Shown: piece by piece, positions 38,190 to 47,720 of the stretch | Layout of the letters: every line of letters begins with the position of its first letter | Numbering within the stretch: position 1 is the first letter of the stretch | Assembly (NCBI RefSeq): GCF_030295915.1 | Contig: NZ_AP027361.1 | Coordinates: 310,001 to 374,000, forward strand | Length of the DNA stretch: 64,000 bases | Direction: 5' to 3' | Source of the DNA: Thalassotalea sediminis | GTDB taxonomy: Bacteria > Pseudomonadota > Gammaproteobacteria > Enterobacterales > Alteromonadaceae | The notes under the pieces: generated by a model | Seen by the model: the letters and a program-made list of their open reading frames with translations, nothing else | Databases searched by the model: none | Told to the model about the DNA's origin: nothing | Position numbers and translations under genes: made by a program

Positions 38190-38943
38190 TAACACGCAAC
38201 CTGTGACGTCATCGGCGATTAATAATAAATTTCCTGCTTCTTTACCTGAACCATGGTTAAATCAGTGGAATGAATTATTGGAAAAGCAAAGTGCTACAGG
38301 ACGAGTTGAATGGGCGTTAGAGAACTTACCGAGTAAGTTCGTTTTATCGTCGAGCTTTGGCATTCAATCAGCCGTAATGTTACATATGATGACGCAAGTC
38401 GATGCGAATATTCCGGTTATTCTCACTGATACAGGACATTTGTTCCCTGAAACGTATCAGTTTATCGATCAACTCACAGATAAGTTGAAATTAAATCTTC
38501 ATGTCTATAGCGCTAAAGAGAGTGCTGCTTGGCAGTTAGCAAAGTACGGCGAAGAATGGGACAAAAATGAGGCCTCATTAAAAGCATATAATCGACGTAA
38601 TAAGGTTGAGCCACTAGAGCGCGGATTGACCGAATTACAAGCAGGTACTTGGTTTTCTGGCATACGTAGACAACAATCAAATCATCGTGAAGGGCTTTCC
38701 GTTGTTAGTATCCTTCGAGGTCGATTTAAAGTGCACCCGATTATTGATTGGCATAATAAGGATGTACATCAGTACCTAACCAAGCATGGATTACCTTACC
38801 ATCCATTATGGGATAAAGGTTATGTCAGTGTAGGTGATACACATTCTACGAGGCCATTAACATTAGGCATGGATGAAAGCGAAGTAAGATTTTCAGGTAT
38901 GCAACGCGAGTGCGGTTTGCATACTGATGGTGATGGCATTTAA
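38182..38943 (+). CDS. cysH: Phosphoadenosine phosphosulfate reductase CysH
   Basis: Reduces PAPS to sulfite with thioredoxin. 253 residues from ATG 38182, which overlaps the cysI stop (ATGACTAA). PP-loop-type [43 protein letters not shown] and the catalytic ECGLH near the C-terminus are present. The extra CC pairs of APS-specific enzymes are absent, so PAPS is the substrate. The by-product PAP is removed by CysQ, also in this window. Confidence 0.96.
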   Translation: MTNNTQPVTSSAINNKFPASLPEPWLNQWNELLEKQSATGRVEWALENLPSKFVLSSSFGIQSAVMLHMMTQVDANIPVILTDTGHLFPETYQFIDQLTDKLKLNLHVYSAKESAAWQLAKYGEEWDKNEASLKAYNRRNKVEPLERGLTELQAGTWFSGIRRQQSNHREGLSVVSILRGRFKVHPIIDWHNKDVHQYLTKHGLPYHPLWDKGYVSVGDTHSTRPLTLGMDESEVRFSGMQRECGLHTDGDGI

Positions 38944-38957
38944 CAGCCACTGCTTAA

Positions 38958-39000
38958 CCCATAAAAAAAAGCCCGTTGTATATCGGGCTTTTTTTATGGG
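38958..39000. terminator. Bidirectional terminator after cysH
   Basis: Long stem with an A-run on the left arm and a T-run on the right (AAAAGCCCG / CGGGCTTTT core, 8-base loop; flanking CCCAT/ATGGG also pair). Serves cysH on the plus strand and the convergent TIGR03899-type gene on the minus strand. Confidence 0.9.
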
Positions 39001-39024
39001 TAAGAAGATCTATTTTTAATAAGG

Positions 39025-39924
39025 TTACTGTACTGAAAAAAGTCCAGTAAACTCCTGCTTAACATAACCGCGATATTTAGCATCAGGCTTGTTGGCAATT
39101 AATTGCGCAAGTTCGTTACCAATAGGTGTGAACTTATAAAACGATAACAACACATTCTGTTTTGTTGATACTAAAGAAAAGGGCTCGCCATTGTAATCAA
39201 AAGTAAGTGTTTCACCTTTTTTAATAGGGGGGGTTTCCGTTTCTTGAATAAAAATTAAATGGTTATCTGCTAGGGTTAATAATTCAGCATATGATAAACC
39301 AAAAGCAGACAGGTTGATTGGATGCTGTCGGTTACCGGTAAAAAAATTAATAATCCCCGGTAGTTGTGAGGCGCCAGAAATTAAACGCATACTTTTTCGA
39401 TGATTATCGCTAACAGCTAAGCTACATGCTTTAGCAAATAGCTTTGCTTCATGAATACTCATCGTACGAAACGCTTGTAATGATTTCAAAGAAAAACTAC
39501 CTGGTGCCGCTATTTCTCCTGCCAGTATTTTTGCCCATAAATCTTGCATGGTTTTATTACTAATATGTTCAGCTAACTCAATAAAGCTTGCAAACCAGTC
39601 TTGATCAACACGATCAGTGACTTTGTCATCTGCACAATAATGAATAGCCCGTTGAATAATACTTTCCATATTTTGTTGCTTCCGCAATTCAGCGGTGCGC
39701 TCTCGCTTTTTACTTCTGTCTTCTAACGGCATTTGTTTTTCTATGGGGAGTAAAGAGCCGTCAATGACGAATTGCTTGGCTAAGCCAAGCAATTGCATTT
39801 GCGAGGAAAGTTGATTCTTATGTTTTGACTGTTGAGATGATTGTTCCGGTGCACTGACAATCTCAGAGGTTTTATCAACATCTAAAACAACGGGCTGTGA
39901 TGAAGAAGTAGTGGTATCTTTCAT
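39025..39924 (-). CDS. TIGR03899-like conserved protein of unknown function
   Basis: 299 residues, cytosolic, no signal peptide. An N-terminal low-complexity region rich in Ser, Thr and Gln (about 1-45) precedes a conserved part: LLGLAKQFVIDGSLLPIEKQ, DRSKKRERTAELRKQQNMESIIQ, WFASFIELAEHISNKTMQDLWAKILAGEI, PGSFSLKSLQAFRTM, FTPIGNELAQL. The middle matches what I know of the TIGR03899/DUF2806-like group of gammaproteobacteria; no activity is established. Single gene. Confidence 0.7.
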   Translation of the reverse strand: MKDTTTSSSQPVVLDVDKTSEIVSAPEQSSQQSKHKNQLSSQMQLLGLAKQFVIDGSLLPIEKQMPLEDRSKKRERTAELRKQQNMESIIQRAIHYCADDKVTDRVDQDWFASFIELAEHISNKTMQDLWAKILAGEIAAPGSFSLKSLQAFRTMSIHEAKLFAKACSLAVSDNHRKSMRLISGASQLPGIINFFTGNRQHPINLSAFGLSYAELLTLADNHLIFIQETETPPIKKGETLTFDYNGEPFSLVSTKQNVLLSFYKFTPIGNELAQLIANKPDAKYRGYVKQEFTGLFSVQ

Positions 39925-40266
39925 TAAATGTGCCTCATTAATAGTAAAGAGCGATTGACAAAAGCAATAAAACTATCGTTAATAGTATGCACGAGAAATA
40001 ATTTCTCTAAAAATACGTGAGGAAAAACTATAGTTAGTATCACTGGCACAAACAAAAATGTCTACGGCTAATTTAACGTATACAATTTGCGCTTGTTTAA
40101 CAGTACATTAACATGTTGGAAAATATTGATAATTATCTAATTGTTTTGTTGAATAATCTGTCACTCACTTTTATTATGTAAGTGATAGTGAATAAAATTT
40201 ACAATAATTTACTAGTGAACTATCGCTAGATTAACAGTGGTTTTATGCTGCTGGTTTGAGGAAAAT
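39925..40266. other. Intergenic region between divergent genes, no gene seen
   Basis: 340 AT-rich bases separating the divergent TIGR03899-like and REC-EAL genes. No open frame of note. It contains an imperfect inverted repeat at 40161-40190 (TCACTCACTT / AAGTGATAGTG) that could be an operator or part of the promoter of the EAL gene; otherwise nothing recognisable. Confidence 0.5.
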
Positions 40267-42489
40267 ATGCAGGCTTCCGAAGATACTAACGACGATTTTT
40301 TGTTTATCGATGATAGTGATGAAGACGAGATTGTAGAAGACGCCGGTAAAGATACTTGGAAAGTCTTAATTGTTGATGATGACCCAGAGATTCACTCAGT
40401 CACACAGCTTGCATTGTCTGATTTGATCGTACTCGGTAAACGTTTGGACTATATACATGCCTACTCTGGTAGGGATGCGTGTCAACTTATCGAACAACAT
40501 GATGATATTGTGTTAGTGTTGCTTGATGTTGTCATGGAAACCGATGATGCGGGTTTAACGGTTGTTAAGCACATTCGTGAAACATTAGCACGTCAAGACT
40601 TACGTATTGTTCTTCGAACAGGGCAACCTGGTTACGCGCCAGAAGAAAGTGTCATTAAAGACTATGACATTAATGATTATAAAACCAAAACAGAACTCAC
40701 TCGTCGTAAACTTGTTACCACTGTATATGCTGCCATTCGTTCATATCAACAAATAGATACAGTGACACAAAACCGAGAAGGCTTAGAAAAAATCGTCGAA
40801 GCCTCTGCGGAATTATTAGAACTGCACTCTGTACATGAATACGCAGAAGGCGTGCTAACAGAGCTTCAACCACTTATTGCATGTAAATCAAGTCTCTTTT
40901 GCGCTAGAGGACAAGGTATTGTTGAAGGTGCTGATGATCTAAGCTTGTATGTATTGGGTCAGTTTGGCATGTCTAGTGACTTCAAAAATCAGAAAATTGA
41001 TGTGCTGTCAGATAGCGTTATTCAACAGCAAATTAAGAGCTGTTTCCAACAAAAACAACACCAGTTTAATGAAGAATATACGTGTTTGTACCTAGCCAGT
41101 GGCGGTTATCGTGCCGTTGTTTTTCTTGAACCCGAGCACGAGTTATCAGATATAGATAAACAATTGGTAGAAGTTTACCTCACGAATATTTCTGTCGGTT
41201 ATGAAAACGTACATTTATTTCAAAAATTGCGAAATGCCGCATACAAAGACTGGTTAACAGAATTACCTAATCGTTTAGAGTTTGTTAACTTGCTTGATGA
41301 TTTTGCGCAAAATAAAGACGCCGATCTCGTTGCAGGTTTAATCGATATTAACCATTTTAGTGATATTAACGATGGTTTAGGACAAGATCTCGGCAATCAA
41401 TTGTTAATGTCGGTAACGACTAGAATGAAAACAATTGCCAATGCCTGCCAATTTGCACGTATTGGCGCAGACGTTTTTGGCATTATTGGACCGAAAAGTA
41501 CTGTTAATCCAGACACTCTTAGTGAGTTGTTCAATCAACCCTTTTCTGCAGGTGAACAGCATTTACCCATCAGTGCAACATTTGGCTTTTGTGAGAAAAA
41601 AGACGCAGGCCCTCGTGGGGTTAAAGTACTGAACCAAATAAATATTGCGCTGAATCTTGCTAAGAAAAACAATCAGCAGCACTTTGCGTATTACAAGCAA
41701 GAAATGGAAGAGAAAACGCTATGGCGCTTGGGAATGATACGTCAGTTGAGAACTGATTTTGCTGATAACAGACTAGAGCTTTGGTATCAACCACAATTAA
41801 GTTTATCAACCGGAAAGGTTACAGGAGCTGAAGCTTTACTGAGGTGGCGTACAGCAGATGGTAACTTTATTTCTCCTGCCGAGTTTATACCGCTTGCAGA
41901 ATATTCAGGGTTAATTATTGAAATAGGCGATTGGGTTATTAATCAAGCTTGCCAGCAAATAAAAGCCTTAGAGCATGAATCTTTTGAACAAGTAAGCATT
42001 TCGGTCAATGTATCCATTCCACAATTTAAACGGGTTAACTTTGTCGATCAAATTATTGGCTCGATTAAAAAACATCAAGTTCGTCCGCATAAACTTGAGT
42101 TAGAAATAACTGAAAATATTCTGATGGACGAACCTCAAGTTGTTGTTGATGCGCTGAAAAAGCTTAAAGCAGAAGGTATTAGTATCGCGTTAGACGACTT
42201 TGGTACTGGCTATTCGTCTTTAAGTTACTTAAAGCAATTACCACTCGATCGCTTAAAAGTGGACCGTTCATTTGTTAATGATATTACGACGCCAGGCGAG
42301 TCAATAATCGCTGATACGATTATTAACCTTGGTAAACAAATGAACCTAAAAGTGATCGCTGAAGGCATAGAAGACCAAGATCAAGAAGCGCATCTTAAAG
42401 CGCAACATTGTGATGAAGTACAAGGCTTTTATTATGCTAAACCAATGCCGTCAGTAGAGTTTCTACAATTCTTAAAAGACAATAAATAA
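40267..42489 (+). CDS. REC-DUF3369-GGDEF-EAL cyclic-di-GMP phosphodiesterase
   Basis: 740 residues from ATG 40267 (TGAGGAAAA upstream). Order of domains: acidic N-terminus; receiver at about 33-165 (VLIVDDDPEIHS, phospho-Asp in LVLLDVVME, VLRTGQ); DUF3369 at about 165-330; a GGDEF-like domain at about 340-470 whose signature is degenerate (GADVF in place of GGDEF); and an EAL domain from about 490 with an intact EALLRW, SVNVS, ELEITEN, DDFGTGYSSLSYL and LKVDRSF and AEGIED. So it should degrade rather than make c-di-GMP, under phosphorylation control. No cognate kinase adjacent. Confidence 0.93.
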   Translation: MQASEDTNDDFLFIDDSDEDEIVEDAGKDTWKVLIVDDDPEIHSVTQLALSDLIVLGKRLDYIHAYSGRDACQLIEQHDDIVLVLLDVVMETDDAGLTVVKHIRETLARQDLRIVLRTGQPGYAPEESVIKDYDINDYKTKTELTRRKLVTTVYAAIRSYQQIDTVTQNREGLEKIVEASAELLELHSVHEYAEGVLTELQPLIACKSSLFCARGQGIVEGADDLSLYVLGQFGMSSDFKNQKIDVLSDSVIQQQIKSCFQQKQHQFNEEYTCLYLASGGYRAVVFLEPEHELSDIDKQLVEVYLTNISVGYENVHLFQKLRNAAYKDWLTELPNRLEFVNLLDDFAQNKDADLVAGLIDINHFSDINDGLGQDLGNQLLMSVTTRMKTIANACQFARIGADVFGIIGPKSTVNPDTLSELFNQPFSAGEQHLPISATFGFCEKKDAGPRGVKVLNQINIALNLAKKNNQQHFAYYKQEMEEKTLWRLGMIRQLRTDFADNRLELWYQPQLSLSTGKVTGAEALLRWRTADGNFISPAEFIPLAEYSGLIIEIGDWVINQACQQIKALEHESFEQVSISVNVSIPQFKRVNFVDQIIGSIKKHQVRPHKLELEITENILMDEPQVVVDALKKLKAEGISIALDDFGTGYSSLSYLKQLPLDRLKVDRSFVNDITTPGESIIADTIINLGKQMNLKVIAEGIEDQDQEAHLKAQHCDEVQGFYYAKPMPSVEFLQFLKDNK

Positions 42490-42517
42490 GGGCTGAAAAG
42501 CATATAGCTAGCCCTTA
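42487..42517. terminator. Weak hairpin between convergent genes
   Basis: 8-bp inverted repeat TAAGGGCT / AGCCCTTA with a 15-base loop starting at the EAL gene stop codon; poor T-tails on both strands. Confidence 0.4.
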
Positions 42518-42539
42518 GTATTGTGTCATCGAAGTTTTA

Positions 42540-43718
42540 TTAGTTCGCTTCTTGCCATTTTAACTCTGTGCCTTGTTGTGGCTGATTTGGAATAAAATGC
42601 GAGAGCACTAAAGAACAGAAAGCAAAGCCTGCACCAATGTAAAATACCCACGATGAATTCGTTATCCAAACCAAACCTAATAAGGCAGGTATTACTACAG
42701 CTGCAATGTGATTTATAGAGAAACTTACACCAGCAGTGGCCGCTATATCTTCAGGTGCGGCTATCTTTTGGAAATAAGTTTTTATTGCAATTGCGAGTGC
42801 GAAAAATAGGTGATCAATAACATATAATGCGGCAGCAAAGGTGGCATTTTCTGCTAAGCCGTAAGCAATGAAGAGTGTAACCAATCCGCAATATTCAAAC
42901 TTTAAAACGCGCCTTTCACCAATTATACCGATGAGTTTTCCTATTTTGGCGGCAAACAACCAATTAAAAATATAGTTGATCAAAAATAACGCGCTGATAT
43001 CTGCAACACTATAGCCGAACTTTTCTACCATTAAAAAGCCTGCGAAAACAACGAAAATTTGCCGGCGTGCGCCACTGAAAAAGGTTAACGCATAAAATAA
43101 CCAATAACGTTTTCTTAAAATAAGTCGTTTATGTTGTTCTGCGTGCAAAGGAAACTGTTTAAAAGCAATTGCTAAATAACAGGTTAACACCAATGCTAAG
43201 CCACCAAATAGTGTATAGGTAGCTTGGTAGCTCCATGAAAAATATTCCATCAACAGCCAAATACTACTGAAGGCAAGTAACGAAGCCGCTGATTTAGCAG
43301 ACAAGAGTTTACCCATAAAATGTGGTGTATTCTCTTTCTTTATCCATTGCAAAGTTAGTGACTGATTGATGGTTTCGAAGTAATGAAAGCCAACTGACAT
43401 CACTATTGTGGTGATATACAAGCCCATTGCCGTTGGAAAGTAACCCGTAATGGCAACCCCAAAGGCTGTTAGCCCTAACGCGAGTATGGCAAACGTCTGC
43501 TCTTTCAAAAATATCAATACGTAAATTGCTGTAAAGGCAAGAAAGCCTGGTATTTCTCGTAAGCTTTGTAAAATGCCTATTTCTTTACCCGTAAAAGCTG
43601 CTTTTTCAACGACAAAATTATTGAGCAGTGCCATCCATACTGAAAAAACTAGCGGCATGATAAAAGCCATTGCTAAGAGTAAATATTCTGGACGATTAAA
43701 CTTACTTGATAATTGCAT
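42540..43718 (-). CDS. MFS transporter
   Basis: 392 residues with about 12 hydrophobic segments, e.g. LLLAMAFIMPLVFSVWMALL, FLAFTAIYVLIFL, GLYITTIVMSVGFHYF, ALTFFSGARRQIFVVFAGFL and VSFSINHIAAVVIPALLGLVW. Fits the major facilitator fold, though the classical loop motif after helix 2 is poor. Substrate unknown. Single gene, divergent from the ABC operon with a 180-base gap that contains an AAACGTTT palindrome. Confidence 0.8.
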   Translation of the reverse strand: MQLSSKFNRPEYLLLAMAFIMPLVFSVWMALLNNFVVEKAAFTGKEIGILQSLREIPGFLAFTAIYVLIFLKEQTFAILALGLTAFGVAITGYFPTAMGLYITTIVMSVGFHYFETINQSLTLQWIKKENTPHFMGKLLSAKSAASLLAFSSIWLLMEYFSWSYQATYTLFGGLALVLTCYLAIAFKQFPLHAEQHKRLILRKRYWLFYALTFFSGARRQIFVVFAGFLMVEKFGYSVADISALFLINYIFNWLFAAKIGKLIGIIGERRVLKFEYCGLVTLFIAYGLAENATFAAALYVIDHLFFALAIAIKTYFQKIAAPEDIAATAGVSFSINHIAAVVIPALLGLVWITNSSWVFYIGAGFAFCSLVLSHFIPNQPQQGTELKWQEAN

Positions 43719-43901
43719 GTGGGTTCCAAGCTAAGAAAGCAGATGCCTGCTCAAAAGTAATATTTTACCGACGGTAGGTAAAAAAACGATGAAATCTTTT
43801 GCAATTTTACATTTTGTAACAAACGTTTACAATCAGTAGGGGTTATTATATTTTAGACGATGTATATTAAAAAGTTAATATATACAATGGGATATAGTTC
43901 T

Positions 43902-44582
43902 ATGATTGCGTTAAACAACGTCACTCGCGTTTACGGAAAAGATGCTTCTGAGGTTGTTGCCCTCGATAATGTTTCATTGCAAATTGATAATAATGAGTTT
44001 GTAGCTGTTATGGGGCAGTCAGGCTCAGGCAAGTCGAGTTTAATGAATATTCTTGGTGCACTCGATACACCGACTTCTGGTGAATACTTACTCTCTGGTC
44101 AATGTATACAGCAAATGGATGACGAATCACTGTCTAGTATTCGCAATCAAAAAATAGGCTTTATTTTTCAGACCTTTCACCTATTACCTCGTTTAACCGC
44201 GTTGGAAAATGTCATTGTACCTTTGCGGTATTCGCATTACACCGAGGAGCAGGCGCTTGAAAAAGGCAAGGCAATGCTTGAGAAAGTTGGATTGACTGCT
44301 CGTGCTGATCATAAACCATTTGAAATGTCCGGTGGGCAGCGCCAACGTGTTGCTATAGCGCGAGCATTGGTGAATGAGCCGAAAGTTATTTTTGCAGATG
44401 AACCTACTGGAAACCTTGATAGTAAAACGTCATATGAAATTATGGAATTATTGGTTTCTCTACATCAACTTGGTCAAACGATAGTGTTAGTAACGCATGA
44501 AGAAGATATTGCAGCTTATGCACAACGTGTGATCAGAATGCGTGACGGTAAGATTATAGAGGATAAAAAATGCGTCGCTTAA
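43902..44582 (+). CDS. ABC transporter ATPase, MacB/LolD type
   Basis: 226 residues from ATG 43902 (alternatives at 43860 and 43887). Walker [10 protein letters not shown] at about residue 39, Q-loop [18 protein letters not shown], signature [15 protein letters not shown], Walker [14 protein letters not shown], and H-loop VLVTHEE. First gene of a five-gene export operon with three adaptors and a separate permease. Its end overlaps the first adaptor by 13 bases. Confidence 0.93.
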   Translation: MIALNNVTRVYGKDASEVVALDNVSLQIDNNEFVAVMGQSGSGKSSLMNILGALDTPTSGEYLLSGQCIQQMDDESLSSIRNQKIGFIFQTFHLLPRLTALENVIVPLRYSHYTEEQALEKGKAMLEKVGLTARADHKPFEMSGGQRQRVAIARALVNEPKVIFADEPTGNLDSKTSYEIMELLVSLHQLGQTIVLVTHEEDIAAYAQRVIRMRDGKIIEDKKCVA

Positions 44583-45526
44583 TCATCGCTTTAGCAGTAC
44601 TTTGCATTACATCAACCGTAGTCGCTCAAGATAATATGTTGATATCTGGGCAAATAAAGGCAAGTGAGAGCCAAGTTTTTTATTCACCTAAAACAGATAC
44701 TTGGCGAAGCCAAGTACAATGGATGCTGCCAGAAGGTGAAGTTGCAAAGGAAGGCGATGTAGTGGTTGTTTTTGATAGCGGCTCAATTCTCACTAATATC
44801 GAACAAGCAGAAACAAGCTTGATTGTCGCTGAGGATGAATTGCATCGCGTTACTTCAGAGGCTAGTCAAAACTTATTAGAAGCGCAGCACCAAGTTAAGC
44901 GCAATGCTTTATTACTTGAAAAAGCTAAAATTGATGCAGGTATTGGTGAACAATTTATCAGTCAGTTTGATTATGAGAAAAATCAGCTTAATTATGAAAA
45001 AGCATTGATTGCTCATGCAAAAGCAAAAGACAATTTAGTGCAGGTTAAGATCACCAATGATGTGAATATCACCAAGAAAAAGTTAACCATTGAAAAGCAT
45101 CAACGTACGCTAACGTATAATAAATACAAGCTTAAGCAAATGAGCTTAAATGCAGAACGAGAAGGCCCGGTAATTTATGGTTCTCACCCTTGGAATGGGG
45201 AAAAGGTCTTTGTTGGTATGACTGCACAACCTTCTTGGAAAATTGCAGAAATCCCTTCTTCAAAAGGCATGTTTATAGAAGCATGGTTGCACGAAGTGGA
45301 TTATAAAAAAGTATCGAAGGGAGTCACGGGAAGTCTAGTTTTCGATGCTTATCCTCAATATCAGTTTTCGGCAGCGCTCGTAAATATTTCTACGCAACCC
45401 GAAATACGAAAAGAATGGGGCGAAGATGTATATTATCGTCTTGAATTTGCGCTGAGCGAGAAACCCGACTTTTCTGTATTACCGGGCATGAGTGTACAAA
45501 TTGAAATAGAAGGGGAAAACTCGTGA
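44570..45526 (+). CDS. HlyD/MacA-like periplasmic adaptor 1
   Basis: 318 residues with a cleavable signal peptide ([19 protein letters not shown]). Lipoyl half-motifs flank a coiled-coil hairpin (about 85-200) and a C-terminal barrel ends VLPGMSVQIEIEG. The second lipoyl part shows YGSHPWNGEKVFVGM, matching the same position in the next two genes. It carries no lipobox, unlike its two neighbours. Adaptors link inner-membrane exporters to an outer-membrane channel. Confidence 0.82.
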   Translation: MRRLIIALAVLCITSTVVAQDNMLISGQIKASESQVFYSPKTDTWRSQVQWMLPEGEVAKEGDVVVVFDSGSILTNIEQAETSLIVAEDELHRVTSEASQNLLEAQHQVKRNALLLEKAKIDAGIGEQFISQFDYEKNQLNYEKALIAHAKAKDNLVQVKITNDVNITKKKLTIEKHQRTLTYNKYKLKQMSLNAEREGPVIYGSHPWNGEKVFVGMTAQPSWKIAEIPSSKGMFIEAWLHEVDYKKVSKGVTGSLVFDAYPQYQFSAALVNISTQPEIRKEWGEDVYYRLEFALSEKPDFSVLPGMSVQIEIEGENS

Positions 45527-46530
45527 AGTGTTTGTACATAATAATATGCCTAGTGTTTTTGGGGGCCTGCACTGAAAACCAGACATTAACAGCTATTCAA
45601 ATAGATAAAACCACACCGATCACCGCAAGTGGCGAACTTGAATCTAAAACATCTGCGTTAATCGCACCACCGTCTGTTGCCCGTATGTGGCAATATCAAA
45701 TAAAAACACTTATTCCCGATAATACTAAGGTTACTGCTGGTCAATTACTGGTAGCTTTTGACGATAAGAAAGTCTCTGATCGTTTGCGAGATGAAAAAGC
45801 GAAGCTTCAGCAAGCGAAAAAAGAACTGGAAAATAAGCAGAACCGAGAGGAAGAGAAGGAACAAGAGTTAATTTTGGCGTTAGCTGAAATGCAGATGGAA
45901 TTTGATAAATCTCAACGACGTATCACTATTGTAGATAATAGTCAGTCGGATAATGACCGACGTAAAGCGCAAATAGACTATACCATCGCAGAAAGTGACC
46001 TATTAATGGCAAAAAAGCGCTTGGCTTTTCATCAAAAAAACTCAGTAATGAACCTAAAACGTTTGACGGGTAAGGTTGATCGCATTACTTCAAAGGTTAA
46101 TGCACTCGTTGCTGATAAAGAGAAGTTAAAAGTAAAAGCGCCTATTGACGGTATGGTTATTTATCGCGCTAATTGGCAGGGTGAAAAGCCAGCTGTGGGC
46201 GAAAATATTCAATTTGGTCAACCGATTATTGAGCTTGCTGTACTAGAAGAAATGCAGTTGTTAGCCCAAATTACTGAACCTGACAGCGGCAAGGTGAGCG
46301 AAGGGCAAGCGGTAAAAATATATTTAGATAGTGCAAATGAAGTGACATATGAAGGAACAATAGCAGAAATGGGGCGCGTATTTCGCGATAAATCTCATCA
46401 GGATAAAACGCGCGTGATAGACGCAGTTATTTCTTTAAATGACCTAAATTTAAAGGTAATGCGTCCAGGCATGAGCGCTCGAATTGAGATTCTACCAAGA
46501 ACCCATACCGGTACTATGACAGGGAGTTAA
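45523..46530 (+). CDS. HlyD/MacA-like periplasmic adaptor 2, lipoprotein
   Basis: 335 residues. Signal peptide with lipobox LGAC near residue 16, so it should be lipid-anchored. Coiled coil at about 85-190 (LRDEKAKLQQAKKELENKQNREEEKEQE), lipoyl motif APIDGMVIYRANWQGEKPAVG and barrel end RPGMSARIEI. GTG start at 45523 overlaps the adaptor 1 TGA by 4 bases; the end overlaps adaptor 3. Paralogous to both flanking adaptors. Confidence 0.84.
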   Translation: MKCLYIIICLVFLGACTENQTLTAIQIDKTTPITASGELESKTSALIAPPSVARMWQYQIKTLIPDNTKVTAGQLLVAFDDKKVSDRLRDEKAKLQQAKKELENKQNREEEKEQELILALAEMQMEFDKSQRRITIVDNSQSDNDRRKAQIDYTIAESDLLMAKKRLAFHQKNSVMNLKRLTGKVDRITSKVNALVADKEKLKVKAPIDGMVIYRANWQGEKPAVGENIQFGQPIIELAVLEEMQLLAQITEPDSGKVSEGQAVKIYLDSANEVTYEGTIAEMGRVFRDKSHQDKTRVIDAVISLNDLNLKVMRPGMSARIEILPRTHTGTMTGS

Positions 46531-46532
46531 TG

Positions 46533-47720
46533 ATGATTAAGAACATATTCTTCATAGCAGCGTTAACTGCTCTTATTGGCTGCAGTGAGCAAGCACATAA
46601 GCCTTTGTTATACACCGTTAAACATGACCAATTTTCTATTCAAGTACCGGCAAAAGGGGAGCTTTTTGCCGCAAAAGCGACGGTGATTAATGCGCCGATA
46701 TCACGCAGTGGCTCACAAGTACTCGCTTGGTTAGCGCCTGAATATACTTTTGTAAAACAAGGAGAAATCATCGCTAAATTTGATGGTGAAGTGATGACAA
46801 AAAGTAAAGAGGCGAAATTAAATGAACTTAATATGACATTACAAGATATACAGGATAAATCTGGGCAACTTAATAAGGAGTTAACCAGTATCAACAAAGA
46901 TATCGCGTTGGTTGGTGAAGAAAAGACCTTTGCCGATAAGTTCGCAATTGATGATGAACGTATTTTATCAAAGCTTGAAATACTTGAGTCTATGCAAGAC
47001 AGCCAATACCTGGGGACTAAACAAAATTACCTTGAATGGAAAGAAGGTAATTTTAGCGAAAGTTCATCAGGTGAAATGAGTTTGCTAGAAATGAAAAAAA
47101 CTCAACATCAAACTAATTTGAATATGTTGAAAGACAGTCTTTCAAAACTCGAAATTAAAGCACCGCATGACGGTATGATTGTTTATAAAAGTAACTGGCG
47201 AGGTGAAAAATCTCGACCTGGGCAACTGTACTGGCCTGGTCAGAAAATTGCCGAATTACCTGATATTCAAAAAATGAAAGTAAAGCTGTTTGTTGCGGAA
47301 AAAGAAGCAATAGACTTGACTGAGAATGCAGATGTTTCCTTCCTACTGAACGCTGAAGTTGATAAACGTTTTGCTGGTAAAGTAGAGAGTATTTCTGCTT
47401 ATCCAAGTTCAATTACTCGTGGAGATCCACAAAAGTTCTTTGAAGTTATTGTGAAACTTACAAATCAACAGCCATCGATCTTTGTACCGGGGAGAAAAGT
47501 TACAGCAACAATAATGATCGAGCCTCCAAAAGAAAAACTTATCGTGCCATTGCAGGCAGTTTTTTCGCAAGATAATGAACAATATGTTTGGTTGTACACC
47601 AATGGCGAATTTAAAAAAGCACCAGTGCAGCTAGGCAAAACTAGCTTAAGCCATGCTGTTATAGAGCAAGGCTTACAAGCTGGACAAGAAATCTCTTTGA
47701 TTGAGCGAGGCGCAAGCTAA
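46533..47720 (+). CDS. HlyD/MacA-like periplasmic adaptor 3, lipoprotein
   Basis: 395 residues; longest of the three. Lipobox LIGC near residue 17. Coiled-coil region about 90-190, lipoyl motif APHDGMIVYKSNWRGEKSRPG, barrel end VPGRKVTATIMIE, and an extra C-terminal membrane-proximal domain (LIVPLQAVFSQDNEQYVWLY ... EQGLQAGQEISLI) that adaptors 1 and 2 lack. Two consecutive ATGs at 46530/46533; the second has better spacing from AGGGAG. Its TAA overlaps the permease ATG. Confidence 0.86.
   Translation: MIKNIFFIAALTALIGCSEQAHKPLLYTVKHDQFSIQVPAKGELFAAKATVINAPISRSGSQVLAWLAPEYTFVKQGEIIAKFDGEVMTKSKEAKLNELNMTLQDIQDKSGQLNKELTSINKDIALVGEEKTFADKFAIDDERILSKLEILESMQDSQYLGTKQNYLEWKEGNFSESSSGEMSLLEMKKTQHQTNLNMLKDSLSKLEIKAPHDGMIVYKSNWRGEKSRPGQLYWPGQKIAELPDIQKMKVKLFVAEKEAIDLTENADVSFLLNAEVDKRFAGKVESISAYPSSITRGDPQKFFEVIVKLTNQQPSIFVPGRKVTATIMIEPPKEKLIVPLQAVFSQDNEQYVWLYTNGEFKKAPVQLGKTSLSHAVIEQGLQAGQEISLIERGAS

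Noticed and set aside
44570..47720. Three adaptor genes as fragments of one broken gene
   Set aside because: Each has its own ribosome-binding site or overlap start, its own signal peptide, a full coiled coil and a full barrel, and its own stop codon.
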